64,000 nt of DNA from Pseudohongiella acticola (GTDB lineage Bacteria; Pseudomonadota; Gammaproteobacteria; Pseudomonadales; Pseudohongiellaceae). A program made the translations under genes and the position numbers. Below the pieces are notes generated by a model. The model was not told the DNA's origin. It saw only the letters and a program-made list of their open reading frames with translations, and did not search any database. The stretch covers positions 2,046,001 through 2,110,000 of the forward strand of contig NZ_MASR01000001.1 in assembly GCF_001758195.1 (NCBI RefSeq). Reading direction: 5' to 3'. This document shows positions 47,655 through 56,473 of the stretch, one piece after another (position 1 is the first letter of the stretch; each line of letters starts with the position of its first letter).

Positions 47655-48050
47655 ATGGCTGACAAACACGTTATCTCCACTGACCGCGCACCGTCTGCCA
47701 TCGGCCCTTATTCCCAGGCCATCAAAAGCGGCAACATGGTATTTCTGTCCGGGCAGATTCCATTGGATCCAGTCTCCATGGACGTTGTCGCCGGCGACGT
47801 GGAAGCCCAGGCCCGCCAGGTACTGGAGAATCTGTCCGCGGTGGCAGCGGAAGCAGGCGGCACGCTGGACGATTGTGTAAAACTGACGATCTACATGACA
47901 GATCTCAACAACTTTGCCATCGTCAACACCACCATGCAGCAGTATTTTCAGACCCCCTATCCGGCACGTGCGACCATTGAGGTATCAGCATTACCGCGTG
48001 GCGTGCAGGTCGAAATCGACGCCATCATGATTCTGCCCGCGACGGCTTGA
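47655..48050 (+). CDS. ridA: RidA family enamine/imine deaminase
   Basis: 131 residues. RidA hydrolyses reactive 2-aminoacrylate and related enamines released by PLP enzymes such as threonine dehydratase, protecting other PLP enzymes. The family blocks SAIGPYSQAI, MVFLSGQIPLDP and PYPARATIEVSALPRGV are intact, including the catalytic arginine in PARATIEV. It lies between spoT and recG as in Pseudomonas. Its stop overlaps an in-frame TTG of recG. Confidence 0.97.
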   Translation: MADKHVISTDRAPSAIGPYSQAIKSGNMVFLSGQIPLDPVSMDVVAGDVEAQARQVLENLSAVAAEAGGTLDDCVKLTIYMTDLNNFAIVNTTMQQYFQTPYPARATIEVSALPRGVQVEIDAIMILPATA

Positions 48051-48061
48051 ATGCAACCACC

Positions 48062-50152
48062 ATGACAGCTCCGGCGGCGCTCAGCGACATACCGGTAACG
48101 CAACTCAAGGGGGTCGCCGCACGGCTGGCCGAACGGCTCGCCACCCTGCATATTCACACCGTACAGGACCTGTTGTTTCACCTGCCCTCGCGCTATCAGG
48201 ATCGCACCCGAATTGCCGCCATCGGTAGAGTCCGGCTCGGTGACGACGTCATGCTGGAGGCCGACATCCTGAGTTGCGAGCTGGATTTTGGCCGACGCCG
48301 CAGCCTGGTGTGCAAGATAAAGGATGCCAGTGGCATCATCAGCCTGCGGTTTTTCCACTTCAGCGCGGCTCAGAAAAAAATGCTGGCGCCGGGCAATCGC
48401 TTGCGCTGTTACGGTGAAATCCGCAGCGGTAAAAACGGATATGAGATCTACCACCCTGAATACCAGGTACTTCGGCCCGACGAAATGTCGCCGGTTGCTG
48501 ACCGGCTGACACCGATATACCCAGCCACCGATGGCCTGCAACAAACCCGTTTGCGTAAACTTATCGATCAGGCATTGGCGTATCTGCAGTTGCCGGCATC
48601 CCTGCCGGACTGGATCCCGGCTGAGACCCTGCACCAATTTGCCTACCCCAGCCTGGCCGACGCGCTTGAGTACCTGCACCACCCGCCGGTGCAGGCTCCG
48701 GTGGCGCAACTTCTCGCCGGCGAGCATCCGGCGCAACAGCGCCTGGCCTTTGAAGAACTGCTCAGTCATCGCCTGTGCCTGCGCCGTCTGCGCCAGCAAT
48801 CGGCGCAACTGCTGGCACCCGTCATGCGTGCGCAGAATAAGCTGAGCCAGGCTTTCCTCAAACAACTCCCGTTTACTCTGACCCAGGCCCAGGCGCGCGT
48901 CTGTGGTGAAATCAGCCAGGACCTGACGCTTGATCAACCCATGCTGCGGCTGCTGCAGGGGGATGTGGGTTCGGGCAAAACCGTGGTGGCAGCCCTGGCC
49001 GCGCTGCAGGCCGTGGACAGTGGCTACCAGGCGGTCATCATGGCGCCCACTGAAATTCTGGCGGAGCAGCATCTGGCCAATTTCACACAATGGCTGGCGC
49101 CGCTGGGTCTGCAACCGGGCTGGCTCAGCGGAAAGGTCAAGGGCCGCCAGCGCCAGCAAACGCTGCAGGCCCTGCAAGACGGCAGCAGCAGAATTGCCGT
49201 GGGCACTCATGCTCTGTTTCAGGATGGCGTGGAATTTAACAGACTGGGCCTGATCATTATTGATGAGCAGCACCGGTTTGGCGTTCATCAGCGCCTGGCA
49301 CTGCGCGAAAAGGGCAATAACGGTGAGGGCATTCCGCATCAACTGGTAATGACGGCAACACCGATTCCGCGCACGCTGGCCATGAGCGCCTATGCCGATC
49401 TGGACTGCAGTGTGCTCGATGAATTGCCTCCGGGCCGGACGCCCGTCAATACCGTGATTATCTCCAATGAACGCCGCGATAACGTTATCGAGCGTATTCA
49501 TCAGGCCTGCCTGCAAGGCAATCAGGCCTACTGGGTGTGCACCCTGATTGAGGAATCCGAGAGTCTGCAATGTCAGGCGGCAGAAGCAACGCTGGCCGCA
49601 TTGCAGGCGCAGTTGCCGGATCTGGCCATTGGTCTGGTGCACGGCCGCATGAAAGCCACCGAGAAAAGTGCAGTGATGTCCGCATTCAAACAGGGAGGCC
49701 TGCATTTGCTCGTGGCCACCACGGTCATCGAAGTTGGCGTTGACGTGCCCAATGCCAGCCTGATGATTATCGAGAACCCCGAGCGACTGGGGCTGGCACA
49801 ATTGCATCAACTGCGCGGCCGGGTTGGCAGAGGCGCCAAGGCCAGCCATTGCCTGCTGTTGTACCAGACACCGCTGTCACAGATTGGCAAGCAGCGTCTG
49901 GGTATCATGCGTGACAGCAATGATGGCTTCTACATTGCCGAGCAGGATCTGGCCATTCGCGGGCCCGGGCAGGTACTGGGAACCCGACAGACTGGCTTAA
50001 TGAGTTTCCGGATTGCCGATTTGGTGCGTGACGCTGCCTTGCTTGATCCGGTAAAATCCACGGCAGATAAATTTGAACAAGAATATTCTTCACATATCGA
50101 CCCGCTGGTAAACCGCTGGCTCGGCGACCGGGAACTATACGGCAATGTCTGA
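48062..50152 (+). CDS. recG: ATP-dependent DNA helicase RecG
   Basis: 696 residues from ATG 48062; TTG 48047 would add five residues and overlap ridA. RecG reverses stalled forks and processes recombination and R-loop intermediates. An N-terminal wedge domain with OB fold (DLLFHLPSRYQDRT, then LRFFHFS) precedes helicase motifs I (GDVGSGKTVVA), II (IIDEQHRFG), III (VMTATPIPRTLA) and VI (HQLRGRVGRG). The C-terminal FEQEYS motif region is present near the end. The stop overlaps the HDOD gene start by 8 bases. Confidence 0.97.
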   Translation: MTAPAALSDIPVTQLKGVAARLAERLATLHIHTVQDLLFHLPSRYQDRTRIAAIGRVRLGDDVMLEADILSCELDFGRRRSLVCKIKDASGIISLRFFHFSAAQKKMLAPGNRLRCYGEIRSGKNGYEIYHPEYQVLRPDEMSPVADRLTPIYPATDGLQQTRLRKLIDQALAYLQLPASLPDWIPAETLHQFAYPSLADALEYLHHPPVQAPVAQLLAGEHPAQQRLAFEELLSHRLCLRRLRQQSAQLLAPVMRAQNKLSQAFLKQLPFTLTQAQARVCGEISQDLTLDQPMLRLLQGDVGSGKTVVAALAALQAVDSGYQAVIMAPTEILAEQHLANFTQWLAPLGLQPGWLSGKVKGRQRQQTLQALQDGSSRIAVGTHALFQDGVEFNRLGLIIIDEQHRFGVHQRLALREKGNNGEGIPHQLVMTATPIPRTLAMSAYADLDCSVLDELPPGRTPVNTVIISNERRDNVIERIHQACLQGNQAYWVCTLIEESESLQCQAAEATLAALQAQLPDLAIGLVHGRMKATEKSAVMSAFKQGGLHLLVATTVIEVGVDVPNASLMIIENPERLGLAQLHQLRGRVGRGAKASHCLLLYQTPLSQIGKQRLGIMRDSNDGFYIAEQDLAIRGPGQVLGTRQTGLMSFRIADLVRDAALLDPVKSTADKFEQEYSSHIDPLVNRWLGDRELYGNV

Positions 50153-51428
50153 TTACAAACCTGCAATCCGCTGCGTACTGCTAAAAGACAACCGCACACT
50201 GGTGCAATGTATTTTACCTTTCAGTTCGCTGCTGGACCTTCGTACACTGCAAAGTGTCACTGACCGCGGGTTTGTACCCCTGTCTCAGGAAGACATCGTC
50301 AGCGCCAGTCGCAACCGACACCTGCAACCCCTCGAAGGCTGCCGCGATGTTTTTACCCTGCCCACGTTAATCGATAGCAGCCTGAGTGCCGAAGACGCAC
50401 TGGTTGTAAATGAAAGCGGCATGACACTGTCGGCGCTGCGCGCCACGTTACACGAACGCGAAATCAATATCCGCCATATTGCCTTTACGCTGAACGCTTC
50501 AAAATTAAAGCACGACCTGCCTGAGGCAGGGAGCGACACCCAGCAGATCAGTGATTCCATCCAGAACTTTACTTCTCTGCGAATTCGCCAGCGTCTGGAC
50601 GAAACACTGGAGATTCCGCCTCTGTCGGCTACCGCTGACCGCATCATGGCGCTGCGCGCCAACCCCAATGCAACGGTGTCCGAATTGACCAGCATTGTGG
50701 AAGCCGACCCCAGCCTGGCAGCCCAGGTGGTCAGCTGGGCGTCGTCACCCTACTACGCCGCACCGGGCAAAATCCGCTCGGTGCAGGATGCCATCATCCG
50801 TGTACTGGGCTTTGATCTGGTCAGTAATCTGGCCATCGGACTGATACTGGGCAAAACCGTGGAAGTTCCCAAAGACCAGAGTGCCGGGTTCACACCTTAC
50901 TGGTTGCAGGCAGTGTATTGCTCCACTGCCGTGGAAGCGATGGCCCGCATGGTGCCCGGTAACAAACGCCCCCGGCAGGGTATGATTTATCTGTCCGGGC
51001 TGCTGCATAATTTCGGTTTTCTGGTATTGGCACATACGTTTCCTGAACATTTTTCCACGATCTGCCGCTACACCGAAGCCAACCCCGAAATCAGTCACGT
51101 CGCCATCGAAAAACACCTGATCGGCATCAGCCGCGAGCAGATTAGCGCCTGGCTGATGCAATCCTGGACCATGCCGGAAGAAGTGTCTGTTGCGCTGCGT
51201 TACCAGCAGGACGGTACTTACAATGGCCCGCATGCGATTTATGCAAATCTGATTTTTATTGCCATGCGCCTGTTCCGCGCGCATGGTATCGGCGACGCTC
51301 CGCCCGAGCCGGTGAGCGATGCCATGTTCGAACGTTGTGGACTGGACCGTGTGCGCTGCGAGGAGCTTATCGCAAAACTGGTGCTGTCAGCGGATATCGC
51401 GCTGATTGCTGATCAGATGTCGATCTGA
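50145..51428 (+). CDS. YbaK-like / HDOD domain signalling protein
   Basis: 427 residues. Residues ~1-125 look like a YbaK/ProX-type aminoacyl-tRNA deacylase domain (for example LVQCILPFSSLLDL, then EDALVVNESGMTLSALRA), probably degenerate since the catalytic lysine is not evident. Residues ~165-360 are an HDOD domain (IPPLSATADRIMAL, then VEADPSLAAQVVSWASSPYY), a non-catalytic HD-related output module used in signalling and motility. The 8-base overlap with recG implies co-translation, but the functional link is unclear. Downstream ubiA starts 19 bases later. Confidence 0.82.
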   Translation: MSDYKPAIRCVLLKDNRTLVQCILPFSSLLDLRTLQSVTDRGFVPLSQEDIVSASRNRHLQPLEGCRDVFTLPTLIDSSLSAEDALVVNESGMTLSALRATLHEREINIRHIAFTLNASKLKHDLPEAGSDTQQISDSIQNFTSLRIRQRLDETLEIPPLSATADRIMALRANPNATVSELTSIVEADPSLAAQVVSWASSPYYAAPGKIRSVQDAIIRVLGFDLVSNLAIGLILGKTVEVPKDQSAGFTPYWLQAVYCSTAVEAMARMVPGNKRPRQGMIYLSGLLHNFGFLVLAHTFPEHFSTICRYTEANPEISHVAIEKHLIGISREQISAWLMQSWTMPEEVSVALRYQQDGTYNGPHAIYANLIFIAMRLFRAHGIGDAPPEPVSDAMFERCGLDRVRCEELIAKLVLSADIALIADQMSI

Positions 51429-51447
51429 TCGGAACCCGGGAGTACGC

Positions 51448-52353
51448 ATGCGACCGACCGCTTTTATGAATGATCATTTGAAAAAATATTTGCCTCGGGT
51501 CCACGCGCGTTTACCAGCCTTCATCCTGTTGACCCGCCTGAACAGACCCATTGGCACCCTGCTGCTGTTATGGCCAACACTGGGCGCACTGTGGCTGGCA
51601 GCCAATGGCTGGCCATCCTGGCAACTGCTGATCATTTTTGCACTGGGCACCTTGTTGATGCGCTCTGCTGGTTGTTGCATCAATGACTTTGCCGACAGCC
51701 ATATTGACGGCGATGTCCTGCGCACCGAGAATCGTGCCATTGTGACTGGCCAGGTCACCCGCACTGAGGCGATGCTGTGTTTTGTGGGACTTTGTCTGGC
51801 CGCCTTGGTGCTGTTGTTGTTCACCAATACACTGACCATTGCCATATCACTGGGCGCCGTTGCGCTCACCGCAATCTACCCGTTCATGAAGCGCTACACC
51901 CACCTGCCACAGCTGGTGCTGGGCATGGCGTTTTCCTGGGGTATCCTGATGGCGTTCACGGCACAGACCGGCACCTGGCCGCCCACTACTGCTTGGGTGC
52001 TGTATGTCGCCAACTGTTTGTGGACGGTCGCTTATGATACTCAGTACGCCATGGTTGATCGCGAGTACGACCTGAAGATTGGCGTAAAATCGACCGCCAT
52101 TCTGTTTGGTGATGCCGATGTCGTCATGATTGGTGCGCTGCAGGCGATGTTCCTGTTCGCGCTGTTTCTGGCCGGCGGGCAGTTTCAGTTAAGTGCGGTT
52201 TATTACCTCGGCCTGATCGTCGCTGCCGGACTTTTTGTTTATCAGCACTGGCTGATCCGGAACCGAGAAACCGACGGCTGCTTCAAGGCCTTTCTTAATA
52301 ATCACTGGGCGGGGTTGGCGATATTTGTCGGGGTTGTACTGGGCGTTCAGTAA
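51448..52353 (+). CDS. ubiA: 4-hydroxybenzoate polyprenyltransferase
   Basis: 301 residues from ATG 51448; earlier in-frame codons overlap the HDOD gene. Seven to nine hydrophobic helices carry the two Asp-rich motifs: NDFADSHIDGDVLRT near 88 and DREYDLKIGVKSTAILFG near 211. UbiA prenylates 4-hydroxybenzoate, committing it to ubiquinone in the inner membrane. The ubiC chorismate lyase gene that often precedes it is not present. It is convergent with the esterase lipoprotein gene, 9 bases apart. Confidence 0.95.
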   Translation: MRPTAFMNDHLKKYLPRVHARLPAFILLTRLNRPIGTLLLLWPTLGALWLAANGWPSWQLLIIFALGTLLMRSAGCCINDFADSHIDGDVLRTENRAIVTGQVTRTEAMLCFVGLCLAALVLLLFTNTLTIAISLGAVALTAIYPFMKRYTHLPQLVLGMAFSWGILMAFTAQTGTWPPTTAWVLYVANCLWTVAYDTQYAMVDREYDLKIGVKSTAILFGDADVVMIGALQAMFLFALFLAGGQFQLSAVYYLGLIVAAGLFVYQHWLIRNRETDGCFKAFLNNHWAGLAIFVGVVLGVQ

Positions 52354-52362
52354 TACCCAGTA

Positions 52363-53226
52363 TTACTGCCCGTCCATTTGCAGATGCCGGTACAGGAACT
52401 GTGTGCCCTCGCGCACTGCGCTGCCACGAAATATAAAACTGGTGTAGTGCCCCCGCAAATGCTGAAGATAGAGCTCTGTTGTGATATCGAAGGACTGCAG
52501 GGCGTCGTTAAAATCGGTGGCGTGATGGGTCGGTACCAGTTTGTCCCAGGTGCCGTGAAAAATAAAAAAAGGCGGCGCATCGGCGTGCACATGCACGACC
52601 GGTGAGGCCAGGGCGTAGGCATCCGGCATTTCTGCCTGTGTGCCACCGATAAAAGACTCGACCAGCAACCCTTCCTGCCATTTCCGCAGGTCCGTGGGTG
52701 TGGCGCCTGCCACAACCGCAGCCGGCCGGGTGCGCACACCGCCATATTCTTCATCCAGCTCCCCGCCCTGACCTGCCACCAGCGCCATCAGGCTGAGCAA
52801 ATGCGCGCCTGCAGAGAATCCAAAAGCACCTATGCGATCCGGATCAATCGCCAGACGTTCGGCATTGTCGTGGATCCAGTGCATGGCCTGTTGGACATCG
52901 TGCAGTTGCGCCGGAAATCGATACTCAGGCGCAAAACGATGCTCTATGTTTACGACCACGAATCCGTGTTCGGCCAGGTATTTAGCAGTACCGTCAATCG
53001 ACTCGGGAGAGAAGCTGCGCCAGCCGCCACCATGCGACAACAAAACTGCTGCATGGGGTCCATCACCGTTGGGCTGAAACACAGTGGCGTGCAAGGCTTC
53101 AGGCCAGTCCGGCGGAGTAAAACGTTGTGCATCCATGACCCGATAACCTGAGGTCGGCATATCTACATCGTTACCGGGATCACCCCGGTGCGTGGAACAG
53201 GAGAGCAACAGCCAGTTTGTCAGCAT
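52363..53226 (-). CDS. alpha/beta hydrolase (esterase/lipase-like) lipoprotein
   Basis: 287 residues. The short N-terminus MLTNWLLLSCS looks like a minimal lipoprotein signal with Cys10 in lipobox LLSC; it lacks basic residues, so lipidation is uncertain. The hydrolase domain has oxyanion motif HGGGW, nucleophile elbow GFSAGAH, an aspartate in FHGTWDKLVP and a histidine in RGHYTS near the end, the order of hormone-sensitive-lipase-type esterases. Substrate unknown. No clear ribosome site precedes the ATG. It is downstream of the bacteriocin-like pair on the same strand, separated by 205 bases. Confidence 0.85.
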   Translation of the reverse strand: MLTNWLLLSCSTHRGDPGNDVDMPTSGYRVMDAQRFTPPDWPEALHATVFQPNGDGPHAAVLLSHGGGWRSFSPESIDGTAKYLAEHGFVVVNIEHRFAPEYRFPAQLHDVQQAMHWIHDNAERLAIDPDRIGAFGFSAGAHLLSLMALVAGQGGELDEEYGGVRTRPAAVVAGATPTDLRKWQEGLLVESFIGGTQAEMPDAYALASPVVHVHADAPPFFIFHGTWDKLVPTHHATDFNDALQSFDITTELYLQHLRGHYTSFIFRGSAVREGTQFLYRHLQMDGQ

Positions 53227-53431
53227 AAAAGTAAAGAGTCTGATAATGATCTGCCTATTAATGAAACTTCTTTATACAACCTTTAATAAGACCTCCTCGC
53301 AAAGGAAATTTGTCCGCACATCGTGTTTATTTTGATGCAAGTCTCCGGCGGGCGAGATTTGACGCTCCCTATGCTCTTCTCTATAACCACCGAGCGGGGT
53401 TGGCAACGTCTGCCGGGGTTGCGCCTTGAGT

Positions 53432-53647
53432 CTAATGTCGGGACTGATTGATTGCGCTCGCGCTGAGCCGCCGACACAGTAAATGATTGTAAATTATCCC
53501 AACGACCGCTGCCAGGCCAGCGGCAGCCTGCAAAAAATCTGGCAACTGGCCGCTCCAGACAACAAGCCAGAATACGACCAGACTGACGCTGATGGACAGA
53601 TGCTCCTTTATGCTCTTGTCAGCATGGTCCTTAACCGGCTCTGGCAT
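53432..53647 (-). CDS. small two-helix membrane protein, candidate immunity protein
   Basis: 71 residues. TAGGAG lies 8 bases before the ATG, a strong signal for a real gene. A charged N-terminus (EPVKDHADKSIKEH) is followed by two hydrophobic stretches, about 19-33 (ISVSLVVFWLVVW) and 38-55 (FLQAAAGLAAVVGIIY), joined by a short loop, and a basic C-terminus. No family recognised. It lies 29 bases after the double-glycine-leader gene on the same strand. Size, topology and position match immunity proteins of class II microcins such as that of microcin V, but this is inference from context. Confidence 0.65.
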   Translation of the reverse strand: MPEPVKDHADKSIKEHLSISVSLVVFWLVVWSGQLPDFLQAAAGLAAVVGIIYNHLLCRRLSASAINQSRH

Positions 53648-53676
53648 GGGTGCGCTCCTATTTCGACTACGTTGTT

Positions 53677-53946
53677 TCAGCTAACCTGATGGCATCCGAA
53701 TTCGTCAATGTAAACATCATTCGCACCACCACCGCCGCCACTTCCTCCGCTCTCACTACCGCCACTGTTGTCATAGCACTCTTGGGCACCGTATGCGGAA
53801 AGTGCCCAGCCTCCAATCGCCAGACCCCAGCCAATCGGACCACTTGCTACTGTCAATGAGGCGGACGCAACGACATAGCTTGCTACTTCGGCACCGCAAC
53901 CCCCGCCGCTTACCAAACAGACTTCTTCATGATTCAATACTCTCAT
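53677..53946 (-). CDS. double-glycine-leader peptide, candidate class II microcin/bacteriocin precursor
   Basis: 89 residues, preceded by AAGGA at 8 bases. The N-terminus MRVLNHEEVCLVSGG matches the leader consensus of peptides exported by C39-peptidase ABC transporters: a conserved hydrophobic/acidic pattern ending in Gly14-Gly15. Cleavage there leaves a 74-residue core with a hydrophobic, GxxxG-rich segment (about 22-53, including GPIGWGLAIGGWALSAYG), Cys17, Cys57 and Cys85, and a Gly/Ser-rich tail at 61-75. This is the pattern of class II microcins. No exporter gene lies nearby, so secretion would rely on one elsewhere. I do not recognise a named family. Confidence 0.65.
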   Translation of the reverse strand: MRVLNHEEVCLVSGGGCGAEVASYVVASASLTVASGPIGWGLAIGGWALSAYGAQECYDNSGGSESGGSGGGGGANDVYIDEFGCHQVS

Positions 53947-54195
53947 GGTGCATTTCCTTATACAGTTCTAGTTAAAATCCCTATGTTTCGGGTCTCAATT
54001 TCGCAAGGCCTTCATTTTATTTGTAGTATTCAATTTCGGAGAATTCCAGTTTATTTTGCCTTCATCGCAGTAACCAGGCGGTGTTGTCTGTGGCTGGTCT
54101 TTGCACAATTGCTCTGGCCCACCGAACGCGCGATAATCGGCGCAACGTCATTGTGACGACCACTATTTTCCACTTTAATCCTGGATTGACTTACT

Positions 54196-56073
54196 ATGAA
54201 CAAAATACTGTTCGCATTATCATTTTTATTCACGCTGGCGGCCTGCGGCGAATCCGCAACGCCACCAGCCGCCCCCGACATGAGTGCCGCGGAAACGCCT
54301 GCTGCGGAAGAGACCCAAACCGAAACCGAGCGCCTTAACGCCTGGTTTGACGAGAAATACGAAGAGCAGCTGAATTTTAGCCCCATTGGCATGACTTTCC
54401 AGGGCATCAAGGATCGCTACGGCGAAATTGACGACATGTCCGTTGAAGCCGAGAACGCCCAAGTGGAATGGATGCGTCAAAGCGTCGAGGAAATGCAGCG
54501 CGAATTTGACTACGATGCCCTGACACAGGAAGCGCAGACATCATGGGATATCTGGACCTATCAGTACGAACAGGCCGCCCGTGCCGCAGAGTTTCAGTAC
54601 AACGGTCTGGTATTTGAACAGATGAATGGCGCGCAGGGCTTTCTGCCCACGTTCCTGATCAGCTTCCACAACGTGGCAGATGTGTCGGATTACGAAGCGT
54701 TTGTTTCCCGTCTGTCGGAATCAGGACGGGCACTGGATCAGCTGATTGAGCGCGCTGAAGAATCCGCCGAACGCGGCGTGATCACGCCCGGCTTTGCCCT
54801 GGAAAAGGTCATCGACCAATCCCAGAATGTGATTACCGGTGCACCGTTTACTGACGGCGACGACTCCGCCATCTGGGCGGCGGCCAAGACCAATCTGGCG
54901 ACCCTGGTAGATGCCGGCCAGCTGGAGCAACCGGATGCGGATGCCCTGCTCGAGCGCACCGAGACAGCACTGACCCAGGATTTTGGTCCAGCGTTTGAGC
55001 GCGTCGTTGCCTGGGCCGAGTCGGAAATGGACAAGGTACCGGACGTATCAACCGGCCTGGTGTCTCAGCCCAATGGCGAGGCTTATTACGAGTTCCGCCT
55101 AGCCAACCAGACCACCACTGACCTGACCGCTGACGAGATCCATGAAATCGGCCTTGCCGACGTGGCACGGTTGCGCGGCGAGATGGAAGCGGTCAAGGAC
55201 AGCACCGGCTTTGACGGCACCTTGCAGGAGTTTTTTGTCATGCTGCGCGAAACCCGCGATGACGAACGCTTCTATTACCCCAACAATGATGAAGGTCGTC
55301 AGGCCTATATCGATGATGCCACGGCAGCCATCGAGAACATCAAAGCGCAGCTGCCCAACTACTTTGCCACCCTGCCGCAGGCTGACCTGGTGGTACGTCG
55401 CGTGGAAGCCTTCCGTGAACAGGATGGCGCCCCACAGCATTATTACCCCGGCACGCCCGATGGCTCACGTCCTGGCGTGTACTACGCGCATTTGTCTGAC
55501 ATGAATGCCATGCCCAAATCGGAGATGGAAGTGATTGCCTATCACGAAGGTCTGCCTGGCCACCACATGCAGATTTCCATCGCGCAGGAACTGGAAGACA
55601 TGCCACGCTTCCGCACTCAGGCCGGCTTTACCGCCTACTCAGAAGGCTGGGGTCTGTATTCCGAGCGTCTGGCCAGCGAGATGCCGGACACCTATGAAGA
55701 TCCCTACTCGCAGTTTGGTCGTCTGACCTCGGAGATGTGGCGTGCCATCCGTCTGGTGGTTGATACCGGCCTGCATTCCAAAGGCTGGACCGAGCAGGAA
55801 GCTATCGATTATTTCGCGGCAAACTCTTCTGTGCCGTTGGCGGCCATCACCACCGAAGTGCAGCGCTACATCGTGATGCCGGCGCAGGCTACCTCGTACA
55901 AGATCGGCATGATCAAGATCCTGGAGCTGCGCGAAACTGCGCGTGAAGCACTGGGCGACGATTTTGATATCCGCGAGTTCCACGACACCATCCTGCTGGG
56001 TGGCGCCATGCCGCTGCATTTGCTGGAACGTCGGGTGAACCAGTGGATTGACGAGGTACAGGCGCGCTCCTGA
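54196..56073 (+). CDS. DUF885 family peptidase-like lipoprotein
   Basis: 625 residues. The signal peptide ends at lipobox LAAC (Cys17), followed by a Thr/Ala/Glu-rich linker. The DUF885 domain carries VIAYHEGLPGHHMQI, an HExxxHH-type zinc-binding motif, with EGWGLYSERLASEM downstream supplying the likely third ligand. Such proteins are thought to be zinc carboxypeptidase-like enzymes, but few have been tested. The ATG has only a weak upstream ribosome site. The mature protein would be anchored to an envelope membrane. Confidence 0.92.
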   Translation: MNKILFALSFLFTLAACGESATPPAAPDMSAAETPAAEETQTETERLNAWFDEKYEEQLNFSPIGMTFQGIKDRYGEIDDMSVEAENAQVEWMRQSVEEMQREFDYDALTQEAQTSWDIWTYQYEQAARAAEFQYNGLVFEQMNGAQGFLPTFLISFHNVADVSDYEAFVSRLSESGRALDQLIERAEESAERGVITPGFALEKVIDQSQNVITGAPFTDGDDSAIWAAAKTNLATLVDAGQLEQPDADALLERTETALTQDFGPAFERVVAWAESEMDKVPDVSTGLVSQPNGEAYYEFRLANQTTTDLTADEIHEIGLADVARLRGEMEAVKDSTGFDGTLQEFFVMLRETRDDERFYYPNNDEGRQAYIDDATAAIENIKAQLPNYFATLPQADLVVRRVEAFREQDGAPQHYYPGTPDGSRPGVYYAHLSDMNAMPKSEMEVIAYHEGLPGHHMQISIAQELEDMPRFRTQAGFTAYSEGWGLYSERLASEMPDTYEDPYSQFGRLTSEMWRAIRLVVDTGLHSKGWTEQEAIDYFAANSSVPLAAITTEVQRYIVMPAQATSYKIGMIKILELRETAREALGDDFDIREFHDTILLGGAMPLHLLERRVNQWIDEVQARS

Positions 56074-56473
56074 CGCCTGCCAACCCATACTCAGGCTACA
56101 GTGTGCCAGGCCCGATTTATTCGGTGCCTGGCTCCTGCAACGCTAAAAAGCCCCGCCACACGCCGGGATCCACTTCCGGAAACCTGCCCAAACCCTCCCC
56201 GTTTTATTCTCAACTCTCCTGATAGGCCTGTCTACAGGGCATACAGCCTGCCTCGCCCCGTGTTTGTGCGCGCCATAAAAGTGCGCACCATTACAGTGCA
56301 CCCCTAGTGGCCAAAGCACGCAGAATGTCCGTCAAAGCGCGTATATCACGGGCTTTCACAACATTGGCCCGCTCTTTGCAAAACACTCCAGCAAGAAAGT
56401 CGTTACTTTCGAAAATGAAAAAATAACGCAAAACAGCTTACTACTAAGCATAGATCTATCCTGGAGAAAACAT
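56074..56473. other. 400-base gene-free stretch
   Basis: No convincing coding region. A stem-loop at 56105-56132 (GCCAGGC pairing with GCCTGGC, with inner CCG/CGG) may end or process the DUF885 transcript; it lacks a T run. The last ~110 bases become AT-rich and presumably contain the promoter of the outer-membrane protein gene. CTGGAGAA lies just before its ATG. Confidence 0.6.

Noticed and set aside
47957-49849. 630-codon open frame antisense to recG
   Set aside because: It lies entirely opposite recG and the end of ridA, has low-complexity composition typical of antisense frames in GC-rich genes, and shows no motif or ribosome site.
53283-53477. 64-codon minus-strand frame after the candidate immunity gene
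   Set aside because: It overlaps the 71-residue gene, has basic low-information composition and no ribosome site. The region more likely contains untranslated sequence.
53650-53859. 69-codon plus-strand frame opposite the bacteriocin-like gene
   Set aside because: The Thr/Ala/Cys-rich product is what the antisense of a Gly/Ser-rich gene gives; no ribosome site.
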